Assembly (NCBI GenBank): GCA_964017125.1 | Contig: OZ024902.1 | Location: 103,338,307 to 103,402,306, forward strand | DNA: 64,000 nt | Source: Flabesymbios commensalis | Taxonomy: Eukaryota > Annelida > Polychaeta > Terebellida > Flabelligeridae | Direction: 5' to 3' | Shown: positions 60,936 through 64,000 of the stretch, piece after piece | Layout of the letters: each line of letters begins with the position of its first letter | Position numbering within the stretch: position 1 is the stretch's first letter | Translations under genes and position numbers: made by a program | Notes under the pieces: generated by a model | The model's input: the letters and a program-made list of their open reading frames with translations, nothing else | The model's database searches: none | Told to the model about the DNA's origin: nothing

Positions 60936-61161
60936 TTAACTTTCTCAGCGCGGGGACCGTCTTTATACGTCGGAATAGATTCTAACGTATAACGACGGTC
61001 CCCGCACTTAAAGAAATAAAATATTTCTAATGGCTGTAGACCCATAACGTAGATATTTAAATGAATCGGAAAGTGCTAACTAGACATTTATGATAATAAT
61101 TGAAAAAAAACCTTTGGTCTCTATGGTTTAAGTAAAATTATTTCAGCGCCTTAAGGGTTAA
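60936..61161. mobile_element. TTAA-type MITE, family B (complete)
   Basis: TTAACTTTCTCAGCGCGGGG to CAGCGCCTTAAGGGTTAA, TTAA on both sides; terminal stem GGGGACCGTCTTTATACGTC with its partner GACGGTCCCCGC. Confidence 0.85.
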
Positions 61162-61311
61162 AAAAATAGTTGTCACTTCTCCCAGAAGAACTTAAATCAA
61201 ACACGATTAGAATTAACAGATGTTATTCTGTTGAACATAGATGTATGGATTATTGATTCAAATCAGACATCCCTAGCAAAGAAAAGATTAAACAGCACAC
61301 GATGATGTCCT

Positions 61312-61430
61312 ATCAAACACGAGACATTGAACCAATGTTGATTTAATGTTGGGCCAACGTCGTAGACGGTGGCCCAACATTAAATTAACAACGGTTCAAT
61401 GATTGGTTCAATGTGTCGTTGTTGCTGGGG
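61312..61430. mobile_element. CAGCAAAC-family palindrome (full, with a short internal repeat)
   Basis: ATCAAACACGAGACATTGAA start, inner arms AATGTTGGGCCAACGTCG and GGCCCAACATTAAATTAAC, end TGTGTCGTTGTTGCTGGGG. In the right arm the segment GGTTCAATG occurs twice (61393 and 61405), lengthening this copy by about 12 bp. Confidence 0.85.
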
Positions 61431-61697
61431 TATCACTGCTCGCACACTATATCTGATACGTTAGCCAGACGGTGATATTGCGCTGTGATGCAGCCCCGTA
61501 TTTGTTGGGTTTAAACTTCGCACCCCATAAAACCAGGTTGACAGGCGAGACAGGGCCGCGCGATATAAAGGCACACAGTGTGGATATATCATAACGGTGA
61601 CTGGACCTGCTCTATCTGCTATCATAGGGTTCTCAATTGAATTTCACACATCAGCACTGTATTAACACTACCAGGTAAGACTGGTTTATATAGTATA

Positions 61698-61759
61698 CAC
61701 CAAGCACTCGCTCAACGTTGTTTTAATGTCGTGCCGACAATGTCTTGTATTTACTGGAC
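61698..61759. mobile_element. CAGCAAAC-family fragment
   Basis: CAACGTTGTTTTAATGTCGTGCCGACAATGTCTTGTATTTACTGG-like stretch: left inner arm joined to the right terminus, with the middle missing. Lies 76 bp before a full copy. Confidence 0.55.
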
Positions 61760-61835
61760 ACTGAGCGTGCTGTGCTGGATCACTTGGTAATAATAGTGTA
61801 TCTAATAATCTGGTATTTTCTTGTCAATGTCGGTT

Positions 61836-61935
61836 CCCAGCAAACACAGTCTACGTTGTTTTAGTGTTAGTCCAGCTTTGTAGACGTTTGGCCAACATTG
61901 AATCAACATTGTTTCAGTGTATTGTGTTTGCTAGG
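61836..61935. mobile_element. CAGCAAAC-family palindrome (full)
   Basis: CCCAGCAAACACAGTCTACG start and GTATTGTGTTTGCTAGG end. Inner arms TTGTTTTAGTGTTAGTCC / GGCCAACATTGAATCAACA. Confidence 0.82.
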
Positions 61936-62429
61936 TTGTGGTCATTCACACTACGGGCTACTTACTTCTCGTAAGCAAAGTGGCTCTCCGGCCGGCGCGC
62001 TGCTTTTGCCTGGCCGGTTCGGCTTCAATGTTTTGCTATACATAATTTTAAACTGAGACTGTGTAAACATGAGCATAATAATGTAAAAAAACATTTTTTC
62101 CTCTAAATTAGGGAATCGTTTAGAACGCGGTGTACATTTTTAGCCCCGTCTTGAGAATTAGGTTAGGTCATTTTGACCTCAAATCCCGATGGTTATATTA
62201 TCTTTGCTCTTGTATCTTTATCTTGTATTCTTCGACCAAGGGCTCGTGTACGGACAGTTTGTTTGTGAACAGCTATAACTTGATTTAAACGTTGAGATGG
62301 ATCTCAAATCAGGCCTCAATTGAACACAGCGCCTTCCAAGCACGGCATTGGGGATTACAGTTGGACTAGAGATATACAAGCTCAGTTTACTCCTCAGGCA
62401 TTAAGGCTGTGGGGTATAGTGATCACCAG

Positions 62430-62800
62430 AGGCGGGCAATTCATCCCATATATTTTTTGGCACCTGGCCATAAGCGGCCATTTTCCAAGATGGCCGCCTG
62501 AAAAGCTTGTGGGCACGATAACTTATGAACCGTTAGTTGGATTGCATTCAAATTTGGTATCGTTGTTCTCTAGGTATTTCTGATGATCTGATTAATTTTT
62601 GGAATGAATCTATCAAAAACGAAATGGATACCGCAGCCAGTAAAAAAAATTGACATGGTAGTAGTGAGGGTCATTTTTTTCTCATTATTTCTTGATATTG
62701 ATGGACATAGACTACGGCTGAGGGGTCCTGCCATCAATTGATGGCTATTTTTGAGTTAATGCCCTCATAATGTGGTTTCGGCCTCATAAATATTTGCATA
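62430..62800. mobile_element. Possible relic related to the GATAACTT elements
   Basis: GAGGCGGGCAATTCATCC at the left, AAGATGGCCGCC, CTTGTGGGCACGATAACTTA (62502) and TTGCATTCAAATTTGG; the right terminus is unclear. Confidence 0.4.
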
Positions 62801-63250
62801 CGTGCAAATAAAACATCTTGTCAAGAAACAGAGAACTCTCGTATTTCACACTTTCACATCTTATCTAGAAAATTCCAGTGATTCTAGATTGCTCCTGTAC
62901 TAATTTACAGTATTGTATTTTTTATATCATAAGCCTTTTTGTCTGTTTTGGCAACCTGACAGCAAACTCAATACTGTCCTTGTTATCAATAAACGCTGCG
63001 TTATGTGGCAGATTTACTTACACCCATGTTCTTTAAAATGGTGTAAATATTGTAGCTTGAGAGATTCCATCGCTAGAAAATGCAACGCTGACATAAAGTT
63101 GATATATTGTTGACGAAACGCCTGAACATTTGAACTATTGTCCATATCTCCACAATGCTGATCTTCCTGATAATGAGAATGGAAAGACGTGGAAAAAGTG
63201 TTGGCACTGGTTAGGGGATATGGCCATGCACGCAGCACTCTAAGAGCATG

Positions 63251-63350
63251 CCCAGCGAACACGATACATTTAAACAATGCTATTTTAATGTTGGACCAGA
63301 GTCTTCGACGCTGTCCCAACATTAAACTAGCATTGTCTGGTGTTTGGTGG
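63251..63350. mobile_element. CAGCAAAC-family palindrome (full)
   Basis: CCCAGCGAACACGATACATT start, TATTTTAATGTTGGACCAGA / CTGTCCCAACATTAAACTA arms around GTCTTCGACGC, and GTCTGGTGTTTGGTGG end. The long open frames on both strands here follow from the element and flank, not from a gene. Confidence 0.8.
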
Positions 63351-63527
63351 TGCTGGACAGCTCTTCTGGGAGTGATTATCCTGCAGAGTGTGACAAGCAG
63401 TCCCTCAGGCCAGCCATCTGACATTACATGATTTTTATCATCTCCTGCGTGTGTTGGTAAGTTACACCCCAGACAATCCATCTTCTGGTATCGTATTATC
63501 CTACAATGTAGATGACAATTCTGCCGT

Positions 63528-63595
63528 GCAAAGCCAAAAGGCAGTATCTGCATACTTACAAGTAAGCAGATACTACCATTTTGACTTTGCAAAGC
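63528..63595. mobile_element. Fold-back element, family K
   Basis: GCAAAGCCAAAAGGCAGTATC and its near inverse GATACTACCATTTTGACTTTGC, joined by TGCATACTTACAAGTAAGCA. Same centre as the copy at 48506. Confidence 0.78.
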
Positions 63596-64000
63596 ATAAA
63601 GAATAAGCCGCACTCGTGTGCCTCACTTTTCACGATTCTCTATCTTTAATATTTTTTTGTGGTCATAAATCTATCTGGGTAAAAGCAGTAGACATCATTT
63701 ATAACCTAATTACGACAGACGCGTTACTTTGTACTAACAATTGGTGAATGCTATCACAACATATAAAAGTGAGTGTTCAATATAATGGGAGTGCCTTGCA
63801 ACGAATCTATCCTCACATAATTTTGGGCATCGGATCCGTAGCGGAGACGTAACCGTAATCATCTCTCACGCATTTGGAATTCGAGCTCTTTTCCAATTAA
63901 TTTTTTCCTCATTTATTTTTGCCATGAATTGATTTACTAACTGAGATACGGCACTGTAATATCTTCTCATCTTTATGTCTCTACTTCCCATTCTCAATGA

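Larger units (their letters stand above)
61936..64000. other. Right flank, mostly unassigned
   Basis: Apart from the relic near 62.4-62.8 kb, the palindrome at 63251 and the family K hairpin at 63528, no structure is seen. Confidence 0.4.

Noticed and set aside
63014-63613. 199-codon minus-strand open frame
   Set aside because: It runs through a CAGCAAAC palindrome and a family K hairpin, and the opposite strand is also open there. It is a shadow of repeat composition.

Overview
This is eukaryotic, AT-rich, intron-rich DNA with one supported protein-coding gene, a great many short transposon relics and no bacterial features. The gene is a neuronal calcium sensor of the invertebrate NCS-2 type (194 residues, three EF hands with complete loops, N-terminal myristoylation signal). 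The protein type, the very long intron and the mix of fold-back elements and ~150-190 bp tandem-repeat elements suggest a marine invertebrate, most likely a lophotrochozoan such as a mollusc. The species cannot be fixed from the sequence alone.

Layout. 1-8132: upstream or 5' intron sequence holding MITE-like elements and a 53-bp minisatellite. 8133-8324: exon with the end of the 5' UTR and codons 1-37. 8325-49794: a 41.5-kb intron. 49795-50067 and 50618-50818: the second and third coding exons, separated by a 550-bp intron. 50819 to about 51.5 kb: 3' UTR, which contains a complete 109-bp palindromic element. 51.5-64 kb: flank with more repeats and one tentative first exon of another gene at 58132-58192.

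The large intron holds a direct tandem duplication of about 9.58 kb (28388-37969 and 37986-47566). Wherever I compared the copies they differ only in the lengths of one G run and one C run. Their junction carries a 16-bp filler that is the exact reverse complement of the adjacent sequence, making a 20-bp-arm palindrome.

Repeats. (i) A ~100-110 bp palindromic family with CCCAGCAAAC/GTTTGCTGGG ends occurs every few kb, as full copies and halves. (ii) At least three families of 190-290 bp elements have TTAA at their ends and TTAACCCTT-type terminal inverted repeats (piggyBac-like MITEs), nearly all with a strong internal or subterminal hairpin. (iii) Two copies of a 2.3-2.7 kb element are built on a 144-bp tandem unit (16.6-19.3 and 55.4-57.7 kb), and a related ~168-bp-unit element lies at 8.9-9.6 kb. 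(iv) A SINE-like repeat ends in (TAC)n. (v) A homopolymer-ended element is flanked by 9-bp direct repeats. (vi) Several other hairpin elements occur. Most of the extra structure in this window is DNA that can fold back on itself, including inside the NCS transcript.
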